Below are positions 35,117 through 43,928 of a DNA stretch of 64,000 nt, in pieces (the stretch's first letter is position 1; every line of letters begins with the position of its first letter). The notes under the pieces were generated by a model that saw only the letters and a list, made by a program, of their open reading frames with translations, made no database searches and had not been told where the DNA came from. Location of the stretch: positions 1 through 64,000 of IMG/VR virus record IMGVR_UViG_3300020156_000026. One strand, written 5' to 3'. The stretch is from a virus. The position numbers and the translations under genes were made by a program.

Positions 35117-35801
35117 CAAGTGCAGACCAGCTAACAGGGAACAATGGTCGGATGATTTTGTCCCACTCGACTGCAAGATCTTGGATTTCTTTTTGTGCAT
35201 GTGCGTCTATCCGCAGTTTATATGCCCTAGCCCACGCAGCGAGAGAGCCAGTAACATAATACTCAGTATACATACTTTGAGGAAGAACCATACGTGCTTG
35301 CTCAGGTGCAACTCCATTTTCAAGCATCAAGTTATAAAGTTGTTGTGCATGATCAATAAAGAGATTATAAGCCTTTTTGATATCAATCTTGGCATCAATT
35401 AGTTTTGTACCTTCACCAAAAGTACTTTCAAACTCTTTATAGTGGAGGTATTCAATAACTTCAGAACCACTCCCCTGCTTCATACTTCCCTCTGGCTTAC
35501 TACGCCATACATCAGGAACAAAGAACTCAGGAGCATCGTCTACATAACGCCTAGAGATTTCGTTATAAGTAAACCCAACAGTGTGCTTAAAACGCTGACG
35601 AGCAACAAAAATAGGGACTCGTTCGCGCACCACCAATTGCGGATGAGTAAAAGGAGTAAAGTGTTGATGACGAGCGAGATAAGCAACCAGCTTAGCATTC
35701 TGTTCTTCCGTATAGTTTTCTGCTTCTTTAGAAAAACTAACTCTGGCGGCATTCACCACCAGAGTGTCGCTTCCCATATGATCTATGAGAGTTACTTCCA
35801 A
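35109..35801 (-). CDS. thyX: flavin-dependent thymidylate synthase ThyX
   Basis: 230 aa. The ThyX signature RHRx7S appears as RQRFKHTVGFTYNEISRRY with FTPFTHPQ before it and QARMVLPQSMYTEYY after, which includes the C-terminal substrate-binding arginine. It makes dTMP from dUMP using FAD, methylenetetrahydrofolate and NADPH. TTG start abuts the stop of the upstream 40-aa gene. Confidence 0.93.
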   Translation of the reverse strand: MEVTLIDHMGSDTLVVNAARVSFSKEAENYTEEQNAKLVAYLARHQHFTPFTHPQLVVRERVPIFVARQRFKHTVGFTYNEISRRYVDDAPEFFVPDVWRSKPEGSMKQGSGSEVIEYLHYKEFESTFGEGTKLIDAKIDIKKAYNLFIDHAQQLYNLMLENGVAPEQARMVLPQSMYTEYYVTGSLAAWARAYKLRIDAHAQKEIQDLAVEWDKIIRPLFPVSWSALVD

Positions 35802-35924
35802 TTATACCACCAATAGGAATACCAAGACAACAATTGCACCAAGTGCAACCAACGGGTATTCTTTAACCAGTTCTACTGCCTTAGCTGCTGCAACTTTAGC
35901 ATAATGCTTAATTAGTTCTTTCAT
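35802..35924 (-). CDS. 40-aa single-pass membrane protein
   Basis: Amphipathic N-terminal half (MKELIKHYAKVAAAKAVEL), then a C-terminal transmembrane helix PLVALGAIVVLVFLLVV. The ATG overlaps the upstream stop (TAATG), and its TAA touches the thyX start. ElaB/YqjD-like architecture. Membrane role unknown. Confidence 0.6.
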   Translation of the reverse strand: MKELIKHYAKVAAAKAVELVKEYPLVALGAIVVLVFLLVV

Positions 35925-36169
35925 TAGTCTTCGCTTCCATCTCTTTTGGGTTGCTTCTTACGATTGGTTGTACGAGAAACGACTCGGACAGATGAGTTAT
36001 CGAGCTTTCCACGACGATTGCTCCCGACATGATCGACTTCTTTGCCGTCACCCTTCTTTACCTTTCCTTCTCGCATAGCCTTACGGCGAGCTGCATTACG
36101 TTGAGCCCTACGCTTTTTCTGCTCTTCACTGGCTTGCCACTTAAGTTCTTTTTCGTAATCTCTTGCCAT
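35924..36169 (-). CDS. small HNH-like basic protein
   Basis: 81 aa, strongly basic. GKEVDHVGSNRRGKLDNSSV and RVVSRTTNRKKQ match the C-terminal half of short HNH phage proteins. The first His pair is reduced, so catalytic competence is uncertain. Confidence 0.65.
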   Translation of the reverse strand: MARDYEKELKWQASEEQKKRRAQRNAARRKAMREGKVKKGDGKEVDHVGSNRRGKLDNSSVRVVSRTTNRKKQPKRDGSED

Positions 36170-36172
36170 CCA

Positions 36173-36967
36173 TTACCTCAAATCAATTGAATATGCATCT
36201 GGCTTAATAGCAGGAGTGAATGGTGCAATGTCAGTGGATGCTGCCTTCACTTCTTCCCTATCTCCAAGGTTAAGAAACTCTCGAATATCTCGAAGAGGTA
36301 CAAACAAGGAAATATGAGAATAACTCTTAACACCCATAGAAGTGATACCAATTAGTTCATAATTACCCTTATTCTCTTGAAATAGGCCACCACCGGAATT
36401 ACCACCTGCAATAGCAGGAGATGCACGAGTGAATGCTAGGTCTTCACCTGATACCTCAAGAACGGAACCCGGAAGGACTTGCTCCCCATTGTACAAACCG
36501 GGGGTAATGGTTCTTGTCCAACCAAGAGGATAACCCGTCGCCCAAACGTTATCACCTTCTTCAACAAGCTGTTCAGTAGCAATCTTTGCCTTAGTTAGCT
36601 TTACCTTTTCATCACGCATCTTAAGTAGTGCAAGATCTCGGTTAAAAGATGTACGCTCTACTTCAAAAAAGTGATTAGAGGTAGTTACTAGCTTTGCTCC
36701 ATCATACTCTTCAAGAGAGAAGTAGCCCTCTCGATCCGTTTCACTACCATTCTTAACACAGTGTCGTGCAGTCAAAAGAAAATTACCTGACTGAGGTAGA
36801 TCGATAGCAACTGCGCTACAATTAGCGTTAATCTTAACTACTGGATCAATTGCTTGTTCCTTGAGGGGGGATGCATCAGAATTAAATGCATATAGTGCTA
36901 CTGCTACACCAGCAATAAAACCAAGACCGTACCTCAATGCCTTATAAATTTGAGAATTATCTGTCAA
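36173..36967 (-). CDS. membrane-anchored trypsin-like serine protease
   Basis: 264 aa. One N-terminal transmembrane segment (GLGFIAGVAVALYAF, residues ~14-28) followed by a chymotrypsin-fold domain with the full triad: H69 in LLTARHCV, D111 in NRDLALLKM, S191 in AGGNSGGGLF. Predicted to face the periplasm. Substrate unknown. Its start overlaps the preceding gene's stop region. Confidence 0.85.
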   Translation of the reverse strand: MTDNSQIYKALRYGLGFIAGVAVALYAFNSDASPLKEQAIDPVVKINANCSAVAIDLPQSGNFLLTARHCVKNGSETDREGYFSLEEYDGAKLVTTSNHFFEVERTSFNRDLALLKMRDEKVKLTKAKIATEQLVEEGDNVWATGYPLGWTRTITPGLYNGEQVLPGSVLEVSGEDLAFTRASPAIAGGNSGGGLFQENKGNYELIGITSMGVKSYSHISLFVPLRDIREFLNLGDREEVKAASTDIAPFTPAIKPDAYSIDLR

Positions 36968-37149
36968 CTATCTAGCTTTCCTTTAGTATCAAAATCAAAA
37001 TGAATGACTTCATAATCATTGTCCCACATAGCATTGATAATTTGAATATGTTGATATTCTTTTATTACTTCATCTTCCCATGCTAACTCTGTAATCAGGC
37101 GATCAAAAAGTTCACGAGGAAGTGTAATCCTTCGTGACTTAGTACTCAT
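36964..37149 (-). CDS. small protein, possible RHH-like N-terminus
   Basis: 61 aa. MSTKSRRITLPRELFDRLI resembles the strand-helix start of ribbon-helix-helix regulators, followed by an acidic tail. A DNA-binding role is possible. Overlaps both neighbours. Confidence 0.55.
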   Translation of the reverse strand: MSTKSRRITLPRELFDRLITELAWEDEVIKEYQHIQIINAMWDNDYEVIHFDFDTKGKLDS

Positions 37150-37312
37150 ATACGTCGTTAATACCTTTTAGAATTTCCTCGTCAATCATACCTTGATTAT
37201 ACAACATCACAAATACTTCTTCTGGGGTAAGATCGAACTTCTCTAGAACTTCTTCAAACGTATTATTCTCTAGTAGATTGGCGATGATATCCTCCAATTC
37301 ATTCTTCTTCAT
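37139..37312 (-). CDS. 57-aa acidic helical protein
   Basis: MKKNELEDIIANLLENNTFE, then a FDLTPEEVFVMLYNQGMIDE segment, a helix-turn-helix-like arrangement common in small phage proteins encoded next to metallophosphoesterases or polymerases. The ATG lies inside the upstream gene's end; its TAA overlaps the next start. Confidence 0.6.
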   Translation of the reverse strand: MKKNELEDIIANLLENNTFEEVLEKFDLTPEEVFVMLYNQGMIDEEILKGINDVYEY

Positions 37313-37481
37313 AGTCTACCTCCGTGACCCGGAGCTTTTGGCGTTTATACTCACCTTTCCTTGGGTCAATTACTCTAAGGCTAAAAGCCCCTCGGTGATC
37401 ACCAGTATCCCGAAGAGCCTTTGCCATCATGTTTCTTTTCCTAGAACGAGAGCGAGTTTCCTTTGTCTCGTAATCACTCAT
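37299..37481 (-). CDS. 60-aa basic protein
   Basis: Arg/Lys-rich N-terminus (KETRSRSRKRNMMAKALR) and acidic end (TEVDYEEE). Sits between the phosphoesterase and the 57-aa gene. No family recognised. Confidence 0.6.
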   Translation of the reverse strand: MSDYETKETRSRSRKRNMMAKALRDTGDHRGAFSLRVIDPRKGEYKRQKLRVTEVDYEEE

Positions 37482-37485
37482 GCTA

Positions 37486-38250
37486 TTAATTTCCGTATGC
37501 TGCCTTCAATGCCTTAAGCGACACCCACTGAAAGTCAAAGTTACCATTTTCTACATCACGTAGGATGGCAATACCGGGACGCCAGAGCTTATTGATTTCA
37601 CCTGCCCAAGGGCTATCGTAATCTTGATAACAACCTACCACAAGACCATTACGAGTGCGACCAGCCACATTAGTACGAGTAGCGAAGTCAAGCGTGTGAA
37701 GATGCCCTGCAATACAGGAAGTTCCAGTCTTGTCAATGAGCATATGAGCGGGGCGCTCACCTCCAATAGGACGGCCAGAAACACCAGTAATGAAGAAGTG
37801 AGCAAAGAGGATACCATCTAGCTCAGCAACTCCCGGAGTTCCACCTTCGTAACGAACCACTCGATCATAATAATCATCAAGCTGATAGTCTTTGAAACCA
37901 ATGGTTCCTGCAAGTTCAGGAGAGAGGTCCAATGCCCGTTCAATACGGTGTTCATGATTTCCTTCCATGAATAGTCGGTATGGCATCTTCTTTTTACGGG
38001 ACTTAACAGGCCCCCATACACGATCAGAGAATTCCACTCCCGACTCAATATCCTTCTTATAGGATCGACCGTGGAAATCCCTCTTACCCTTGTCGTATGA
38101 TGAAAGGGAACTCATATCGAATTGGTCCCCAATATTCACAACAACATCAGGCTTTACATCAATAATCAACTGGCTAAGCCAATCTGCACGATCATTGTTA
38201 AAGTCAGGATGGGAGTGACTATCGGGAATAATAATATATGTCTTACTCAA
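37486..38250 (-). CDS. calcineurin-like metallophosphoesterase
   Basis: 254 aa. Metal-binding motifs PDSHSHPD, VNIGDQFDM, MEGNHEHR and AGHLHTLD are in order. Phage members dephosphorylate proteins or nucleotides or act as nucleases. The TTG start overlaps the TGA of the upstream tag-like gene. Confidence 0.88.
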   Translation of the reverse strand: MSKTYIIIPDSHSHPDFNNDRADWLSQLIIDVKPDVVVNIGDQFDMSSLSSYDKGKRDFHGRSYKKDIESGVEFSDRVWGPVKSRKKKMPYRLFMEGNHEHRIERALDLSPELAGTIGFKDYQLDDYYDRVVRYEGGTPGVAELDGILFAHFFITGVSGRPIGGERPAHMLIDKTGTSCIAGHLHTLDFATRTNVAGRTRNGLVVGCYQDYDSPWAGEINKLWRPGIAILRDVENGNFDFQWVSLKALKAAYGN

Positions 38251-38585
38251 ATGTCATCCTCTTCGTCACCTACATCAGGTGCTTCTTCGACAGCAATCCA
38301 TTGTGAATATACTGCAATATTACGACGTGTAGTACGAATCTCTTGTCGGGTTTCACGGTGGAAATACATATCCCCTGTTGTAACAGGTGCAGTAGTCGGT
38401 ACGCCCCAACCAGATACTCGGGTTGCCGTCGGACGGGCTGTAATAATTGGATTATCTATAACTTCTTCACCATTGCGATAGAAATAGGCACGTCCTTCAT
38501 AGATTTCAAATCCATCAGCGTTAATGTCTATTTCATGAGCCATCAAGCTCACAGGGTCGATTGAAATAATTAGACGATATCTCAT
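38247..38585 (-). CDS. hypothetical protein with diverged acidic C-terminal tag
   Basis: 112 aa, predicted beta-rich. Ends EEAPDVGDEEDDI. At DNA level the last 40 bases align with the shared tag of the 46-61 kb cluster apart from a one-codon deletion (TCAGGTG and TCACC blocks kept), so it is a diverged tag copy outside the cluster. As in the cluster, the following gene starts inside the tag/stop. No domain recognised in the head. Confidence 0.7.
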   Translation of the reverse strand: MRYRLIISIDPVSLMAHEIDINADGFEIYEGRAYFYRNGEEVIDNPIITARPTATRVSGWGVPTTAPVTTGDMYFHRETRQEIRTTRRNIAVYSQWIAVEEAPDVGDEEDDI

Positions 38586-39016
38586 TTAAGTTTATCCTCT
38601 GGAAATTCTTTAATTGAAAACTCAAAACCATTACGAGCGGCCCACTCTGACTGTTTGTAATAGCCACCACGTTTACGTTTCTTAACGCCACCAATTCGAC
38701 CATCTGCATAGAACACAACAAAGATTTCCTTATCAGGGTGTTGTGCTTTAACAGCTACCATCTTTTGTCTGGTATGTTGATCGAACTGTCGTCCATTACC
38801 TTTAGCCTCTACATAGAGTTTACGACCATCTTTGAATGTAATAACGAAGTCGGGACGGTACTTAGCAGTAATAACGTACTCTAATTCTTCCGGTTCGTAT
38901 TCAATAACGGCACCCTTAGGTAGCATAGCCTCGATTTGCTTATAAAGGTCGTATTCAAATTCCGAGTGAATCGTTCTCCCGTTCAGCTTTTGTGTAAACT
39001 TTTTCTTTCTAGCCAT
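38582..39016 (-). CDS. T7 endonuclease I-like Holliday junction resolvase
   Basis: 144 aa, size of T7 gp3 (149). Nuclease core: HSEFEYDLYKQIEAML, YRPDFVITFKDGRKLYVEAKG (PD-(D/E)xK), plus basic C-terminal region. Resolves branched DNA and helps degrade host DNA. Confidence 0.88.
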   Translation of the reverse strand: MARKKKFTQKLNGRTIHSEFEYDLYKQIEAMLPKGAVIEYEPEELEYVITAKYRPDFVITFKDGRKLYVEAKGNGRQFDQHTRQKMVAVKAQHPDKEIFVVFYADGRIGGVKKRKRGGYYKQSEWAARNGFEFSIKEFPEDKLK

Positions 39017-39741
39017 TAAACCTCATTCTTAGGGGCCCACAAGATGACCTCTCCGGTTTGAAAATTGTAATCTGTAGCCCTAAGGATACGAGCCAATCGG
39101 GCTTGCTTGAGGGCATCCTCTTCTGTGAGTTTCTTTTTCTCAAAAGTCTTTACCACTGCTTCCCATGAACAATCTTTGTCAAGAATTTCTTTAGCCTTAA
39201 CAGGTCCGATACCCGGACAACCACTATAGCCATCTACAGTATCACCAATGAGTGTCTGATACAGATGCCAATAGTCAGCTTCTTGTTCTGAGATTTGTTG
39301 CAATTCACCCCCATGAATAAGAAATCCAGGGATGGTTTTCATGTCTTTATCAATGGACACAATGATTGTATTTTCCATTGAAGTGGAAAGGATACCCATT
39401 ACGTCATCACCCTCTAGTCCGGGCATAACACGGGCACCTTTTTCTTGTAGCATCCACTCTCGCACAGGCTTCAGCACGAGAGGTCGCTTCATAGAAGCTC
39501 GATTACCTTTATAAGTAGGCTCAACATCTTTTCGAAAATTGTGAGTATCAGACAGACAAAGGATTACTTCATCTGCCTCATGCTCTTCGATTAGATTGCT
39601 GATTGCTTCCTCAATAGACTTAGTGACCTTATTAAAGTCACAATACCAAGTCCAGTAACCGGGTTCTACTTCTGTAGCGACCTCATGATAAGCTGCGTGA
39701 GTGTACGCCAGTACGTCAGCGTCCACTAAGAGTGTTGTCAT
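39016..39741 (-). CDS. 5'-3' exonuclease (FEN-like)
   Basis: 241 aa. LLVDADVLAYTHAAYH, LCLSDTHNFRKDVEPTYKGN, LEGDDVMGILS and SIDKDMKTIPG give the acidic metal site. CPGIGPVKAKEIL is the helix-hairpin-helix of flap/T5-type exonucleases. Removes RNA primers and resects DNA during replication/recombination. Confidence 0.9.
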   Translation of the reverse strand: MTTLLVDADVLAYTHAAYHEVATEVEPGYWTWYCDFNKVTKSIEEAISNLIEEHEADEVILCLSDTHNFRKDVEPTYKGNRASMKRPLVLKPVREWMLQEKGARVMPGLEGDDVMGILSTSMENTIIVSIDKDMKTIPGFLIHGGELQQISEQEADYWHLYQTLIGDTVDGYSGCPGIGPVKAKEILDKDCSWEAVVKTFEKKKLTEEDALKQARLARILRATDYNFQTGEVILWAPKNEV

Positions 39742-39938
39742 TCAATAACTTCTACTGGAATAACCTGAACGGTTTCACCTTGCTCTCGGAGGCTTTCAGC
39801 ATACCCTTCAGCAAAGCTTTCAACGTTGTCTACATCTTCCCACTGTCGAATGAAGATCCAGAAATCATCCTCATCCAACCCTGACAGATATACCATCAGG
39901 GCGTCATTATCGTATTCGATCAAGTATTCTCTATACAT
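39738..39938 (-). CDS. small acidic protein, 66 aa
   Basis: Start placed at ATG 39938 just after the SSB stop (GGTGAAT spacer). MYREYLIEYDNDALMVYLSG, then a mixed alpha/beta sequence. Between ssDNA-binding and exonuclease genes; function unknown. Confidence 0.65.
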   Translation of the reverse strand: MYREYLIEYDNDALMVYLSGLDEDDFWIFIRQWEDVDNVESFAEGYAESLREQGETVQVIPVEVIE

Positions 39939-39945
39939 ATTCACC

Positions 39946-40563
39946 TTACCACGGAATGTCATCGTTAAGGTCATCCTTGAGATCAACCTTATCTTCTACC
40001 TTTTCCTTCTTATTGAAGACTTTCTCAATAGCATTCTTCTTGGGTTCCTCCTTCTTAGGAGTTTCTTCCTTTTCTTCAGAAGGATCTTCTACGTATTCAA
40101 CCAACTCAAGAATATTAAGACCTTCCAGTCGGTGGCCCTTACCCTTAGCTGTGTCATACACACAGATGTTAACAAAGGCTACAGAACCATTTCCAATGAG
40201 TTCCTTTTCACCTTCTTCATGAACACCACCAGTATATTCACCCTTTGTGTACTGACGAAGGATTGCACCTTCGCTATCCCTGTAGGCAACCTTAACCTGA
40301 CCAGTAATCTGCGGTGGACAGAAGACGACAAGGTTATCACCAATTACCTTCTTGGTAGGACGACGAACAGTAATGAACTTACCATCACCATCCTTGTCAT
40401 CCTTAATCTCAAGGCTAAGACCAGCCCTCTTAAACTTTTCCCACTCTTTATCGTCAACCGGGAAGATGTTTACCTTCCAACGCTCTGCGCCAGCAAACGA
40501 GTCCGGATCATAAACCTGTGCCCACTTGAGGCGGCATTTCAATGTAACATAAGTAGTAGCCAA
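39946..40563 (-). CDS. T7 gp2.5-like ssDNA-binding protein with SSB-type tail
   Basis: 205 aa. N-terminal OB-fold region (residues ~1-140), a charged Lys/Glu linker, and an acidic tail ending DDLNDDIPW. The ending closely matches the E. coli SSB tip DDDIPF, with Trp for Phe, which docks many DNA-repair partners. Genomic place beside polymerase and exonuclease supports the call. Confidence 0.85.
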   Translation of the reverse strand: MATTYVTLKCRLKWAQVYDPDSFAGAERWKVNIFPVDDKEWEKFKRAGLSLEIKDDKDGDGKFITVRRPTKKVIGDNLVVFCPPQITGQVKVAYRDSEGAILRQYTKGEYTGGVHEEGEKELIGNGSVAFVNICVYDTAKGKGHRLEGLNILELVEYVEDPSEEKEETPKKEEPKKNAIEKVFNKKEKVEDKVDLKDDLNDDIPW

Positions 40564-40575
40564 ATTATTTTTCCT

Positions 40576-42429
40576 TTAGTGAATGTCTGAATAGCGATCA
40601 CCGAACTGTACGTCGATGCCCAACTCTCTGTTTAGATTTAGTTCAGTATTAAGTTCTGCAATTGCATCCCGAAGGAGCTTCTCACATGCTTCTCTATGAC
40701 CCTTCTTAACACACAGAACGATTTCATCGTGGAACTGTGCAGTAAGTTGAGGGCGCTTATCAAGTACCTTCTTAACCCATAGATCAAAGACATACGATGC
40801 TGTACCTTGAACAAGAGTAGAGAAGATATCCTTTTCGTATCGGAGGGAATACCACAGCTTAGATACAGGATTGAACAACCACATTTGGTCGCCCCGCATC
40901 TTTACCGTCTGTTCCCCAACTACAGCCTTGATAGCCCAATTGAGTTCCCAATAAGCGTTAAATAGTGCAGTAGCTGCTGTACGATCAATACCACAAGTAA
41001 TCATCAAACGAGGAATACCTGCTCCGTATTGACATGCATAGTTACCGTTCTTTGCAATATCTCTAACTGGCTTGTGCTTCTTATCCCCATTCTTGTATGC
41101 TTGAATCTCTTCTTGTGTCAGCATCTTAGCAATACCAGCGATGATCAGGTGGGGATCGAAGTCCGGCTGGTTCATCGAGTGGACATACTCAGGATCATGT
41201 GGAAAAATGAAGTGTTGTTTAATACGATCCTCTAGGGAGGCCATATCACTACCACACAACTCATGATCTTCTGGTGCTGTTAGAGCAGATCTGATTGGGT
41301 CAGCAAAAAGCTTACCAACCTTTGGTAGATTAACTACCGTAGTATGTTGAAAACGAAGTGTGTTTGTGAACCCTTTAATCTGAGCCTTAATCCAACCATC
41401 CTCTTGATCCCTAAGAAATCCCTTAAGGATACCAATCCTATGGCTAAGGACAGACAACCCCTCCAACAATTCAAGAGAGGGTTCTACTTCGTATAGAGCA
41501 ATGATGGAAGGACAGATACCCTTACCTTGATCCAAATTGATCTGTGGGATATCTTTTGTTTCACCAGTAGTCTTGTTTTTGGTATGCTTAAATGTCCTAG
41601 GTTTCCATCCTAGGGAATACAACCAATTCTTAAGCTGGTCTGATGAGTTTGGATTACCATCTTCGTAACCTTTGATGATTTCCACTTCTCCCTCGTAGTC
41701 AGGGGGTAGTCCCTTCTCCGATAGGAGTTTAATCCATTCCATTCCTAGTTTTGAATATGTACCGTCAATATTAATAAATCGTTTTGGACGGGACTTCACT
41801 TGAATAGTAGGAACCTTAGGCATAGCTGCTTGAAGTGCAGTTACCTTTTCTTCCTTAATCTTTTCAAGTTCAGCAAGGGCAGTTCTTGTCTGTTCTACAT
41901 CAAGCTTCCATTGACTTTCTTCTTGGAGCCTTGCACAATGCATCTTCAGTGCAAGGTAGTCTAGCAGTCTCCAGATCTCTTCATTGGAGCCATACAAGTC
42001 AAGAAGGTACTGATACATATCGTTCCAAAGACGGATATTAATTTCCACATCTTCTGAACAACGATGCTCATACTCTTCTTGAGTTTGATTGACCCAATCA
42101 GTGATGACAGGTTTAGGTCTTCCGTAATATTCACCCCAACTTTCAAGACCATGTCTAGGTCTATTTGGATACAAATACCATGACAAGGCAAGAGTATCCA
42201 CGAGTTTGGCTTTGATCTTGATATCCAGAAGCCTCTCAAGAGTTGGAATATCAAATCGGGTGATATTATGCCCGACAAGAATATCCGCCTCCGTGAGAAG
42301 CTTCCTCATTTTATTGTATTGAGATGTAACGTGTACCTTAGCTGACTTTGGATTACCTGCTGCTAGACAGTGTAGCTTTGTTGGTGTTAGGCTATCACCT
42401 TCGCAGTCAAATACCCAAATCTTAGTCAT
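40576..42429 (-). CDS. family A DNA polymerase, T7 gp5-like
   Basis: 617 aa. N-terminal 3'-5' exonuclease domain (FDCEGDSLTPTKLHCLA; VDTLALSWYLYPNRPRHGLE), then polymerase motif A CGSDMASLEDRIKQHF (~residue 395), motif B RDIAKNGNYACQYGAG and motif C AQFHDEIVLCV (~568). Shorter than T7 gp5 (704 aa). Main replicative polymerase. Confidence 0.95.
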   Translation of the reverse strand: MTKIWVFDCEGDSLTPTKLHCLAAGNPKSAKVHVTSQYNKMRKLLTEADILVGHNITRFDIPTLERLLDIKIKAKLVDTLALSWYLYPNRPRHGLESWGEYYGRPKPVITDWVNQTQEEYEHRCSEDVEINIRLWNDMYQYLLDLYGSNEEIWRLLDYLALKMHCARLQEESQWKLDVEQTRTALAELEKIKEEKVTALQAAMPKVPTIQVKSRPKRFINIDGTYSKLGMEWIKLLSEKGLPPDYEGEVEIIKGYEDGNPNSSDQLKNWLYSLGWKPRTFKHTKNKTTGETKDIPQINLDQGKGICPSIIALYEVEPSLELLEGLSVLSHRIGILKGFLRDQEDGWIKAQIKGFTNTLRFQHTTVVNLPKVGKLFADPIRSALTAPEDHELCGSDMASLEDRIKQHFIFPHDPEYVHSMNQPDFDPHLIIAGIAKMLTQEEIQAYKNGDKKHKPVRDIAKNGNYACQYGAGIPRLMITCGIDRTAATALFNAYWELNWAIKAVVGEQTVKMRGDQMWLFNPVSKLWYSLRYEKDIFSTLVQGTASYVFDLWVKKVLDKRPQLTAQFHDEIVLCVKKGHREACEKLLRDAIAELNTELNLNRELGIDVQFGDRYSDIH

Positions 42430-42535
42430 TATCCCTTTCTTCTGAACGTTCGTGATACAACACGAGTTCCTTACCTATAAAGTATCCTCCAATAACTCCT
42501 GCTGCCAACAGGAAACCCCAAGCGAGTTCTATCAT
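42422..42535 (-). CDS. 37-aa membrane peptide between ATPase and polymerase
   Basis: MIELAWGFLLAAGVIGGYFI is one transmembrane helix followed by a charged tail (HERSEERDND). ATGA overlap with the ATPase stop and overlap with the polymerase start mark it as a coupled gene. Confidence 0.55.
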   Translation of the reverse strand: MIELAWGFLLAAGVIGGYFIGKELVLYHERSEERDND

Positions 42536-43683
42536 TCGGATAGCAGCCGTTCGAAGACAGAAGGCTCGTCCTTCTTGACAGACTTACGAAGCAAGATTGA
42601 ACCCTTCTCACTTTGGAAGAAGAACTGACCATAAGCCATACGCTTTAGATCAGTACTACGGAAGAAGACTTCCTTGTAGCTATCAGAATTAAACTCTTCG
42701 TAACTCTCATCGTCGTCGTCATTATCAGAAATGACAGTCTTTTTGGCAAGCTGGTCACGCACCGCCTTTATCTTATCCCCTGATTCCACCTTTTCCTTTG
42801 AAAGGAACAAGTGAACACCTTCAGTCGGGTAGAAGGAAACCTTCTTCTGATCTACCTTCCAACCTTCTGCCATTTCAGGCAGGTCAACCTCAAGGATATC
42901 AGCAGTAATTGCACCACCATCAGATTTAACGTTCAGGTACTTAAGTACTTCACTGATCGGTTCATCATAACGGTTCATTTCTTCCACGATAGCCTTAAGC
43001 ATATCGAAGTTGAAACGTAGGAAGTTCATAGAGAACGTTACGACACTATCGATCCGACCCTTGTTATTCAGACGATCTTCACAATACTCACGAACGAAGC
43101 TTTCTTCCAGACCTTCATACTTGAACGAATAGTAGAAGCGACCGGGACGATTCTTCATAAAGTCATTAACAAGCATGTAATTGTTTAGAGTGATCACAAA
43201 CAGCTTCTTATTGCTGTACGTACCATCCAACAAGGTGAGCAGTCGATTCTGTGCATCCTTATCGTAGTTCTTTTCGAACTCATCAAAGATGATAAGACAA
43301 GGTTGATCAATGGCACTGATAAAGTTATTGAAAGCATCACCAGAGTAGCCAGAGTTCACAAGAAGGGTGAGGACACCAGCAGGACGTAGCTTATCCGAAA
43401 GGAGCTTTGCAAGCATAGTCTTCCCGGAGCCCTTCTCACCCTGAAGGATGATACCAGTGGAACCTGCACGATCATTGAAAGTGTCGATTACACGGTTGGC
43501 ACGTTGGTTTGCTTCACCATATACCTTGAAGTCAATTACCTGATCCTGAACACGTTCAAGGAAGAAACCACGCTTCATGTCGAATTGGACGAGATAAGTT
43601 CCAATAGGAAGTTCTCGTCGAATATCAATGTTCTCTTCGTTGGTGATATCGAAGGAGTTACCACTTTTAAGGTAGAAAGTCAT
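42532..43683 (-). CDS. AAA-type ATPase
   Basis: 383 aa. Walker A GEKGSGKT (~residue 82), Walker B CLIIFDEFEK, sensor NNYM and arginine finger segment KNRPGRFYYSF. The N-terminal and C-terminal thirds are not recognised. T7 itself lacks such a gene; it could be a replication remodeller or a helper of the primase-helicase. Confidence 0.85.
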   Translation of the reverse strand: MTFYLKSGNSFDITNEENIDIRRELPIGTYLVQFDMKRGFFLERVQDQVIDFKVYGEANQRANRVIDTFNDRAGSTGIILQGEKGSGKTMLAKLLSDKLRPAGVLTLLVNSGYSGDAFNNFISAIDQPCLIIFDEFEKNYDKDAQNRLLTLLDGTYSNKKLFVITLNNYMLVNDFMKNRPGRFYYSFKYEGLEESFVREYCEDRLNNKGRIDSVVTFSMNFLRFNFDMLKAIVEEMNRYDEPISEVLKYLNVKSDGGAITADILEVDLPEMAEGWKVDQKKVSFYPTEGVHLFLSKEKVESGDKIKAVRDQLAKKTVISDNDDDDESYEEFNSDSYKEVFFRSTDLKRMAYGQFFFQSEKGSILLRKSVKKDEPSVFERLLSE

Positions 43684-43832
43684 TAAAGTACCCTTTGGGT
43701 TTCGTGTGTCGAATAAACGTTTAGAATATCTTGTGTGTTGAACGTATCCTTCTTAGGCTTTCGTCCAATGTACTTGATCTTATTGTGCTTCAAATATTCA
43801 TCTTTAAGTGCCTGAAGTTCTTCAGTATTCAA
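43683..43832 (-). CDS. 49-aa protein upstream of the ATPase
   Basis: TTG start with TTAGGAAATTAGA upstream, first gene after the leftward promoter at 43860. MNTEELQALKDEYLKHNKIK, then a basic IGRKPKKD. Its stop overlaps the ATPase ATG (TAATG). Confidence 0.6.
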   Translation of the reverse strand: MNTEELQALKDEYLKHNKIKYIGRKPKKDTFNTQDILNVYSTHETQRVL

Positions 43833-43859
43833 TCTAATTTCCTAATGTCTATATGTATA

Positions 43860-43888
43860 ATTATACCATGTATATGGCAGGCGGTCAA
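43860..43888 (-). promoter_or_regulatory. strong leftward sigma70 promoter
   Basis: Minus strand: TTGACC (43888-43883), 17 bp, TATAAT (43865-43860). From four bases before the -10, the sequence ATGGTATAATTATACATA and then TAGACA are identical to the rightward promoter at 3446. It would transcribe the 49-aa gene, ATPase, polymerase and onward. Confidence 0.75.
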
Positions 43889-43928
43889 TACTTATTTATA
43901 ACATTCTCCAAAGACCTTCACCCGGAGG

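Noticed and set aside
35801-35830. TATAAT on the minus strand with a TTGTCT-like -35 upstream of thyX
   Set aside because: It lies in the last codons of the 40-aa membrane gene and over the thyX start codon; transcription would begin inside thyX, so it is more likely a coding coincidence.
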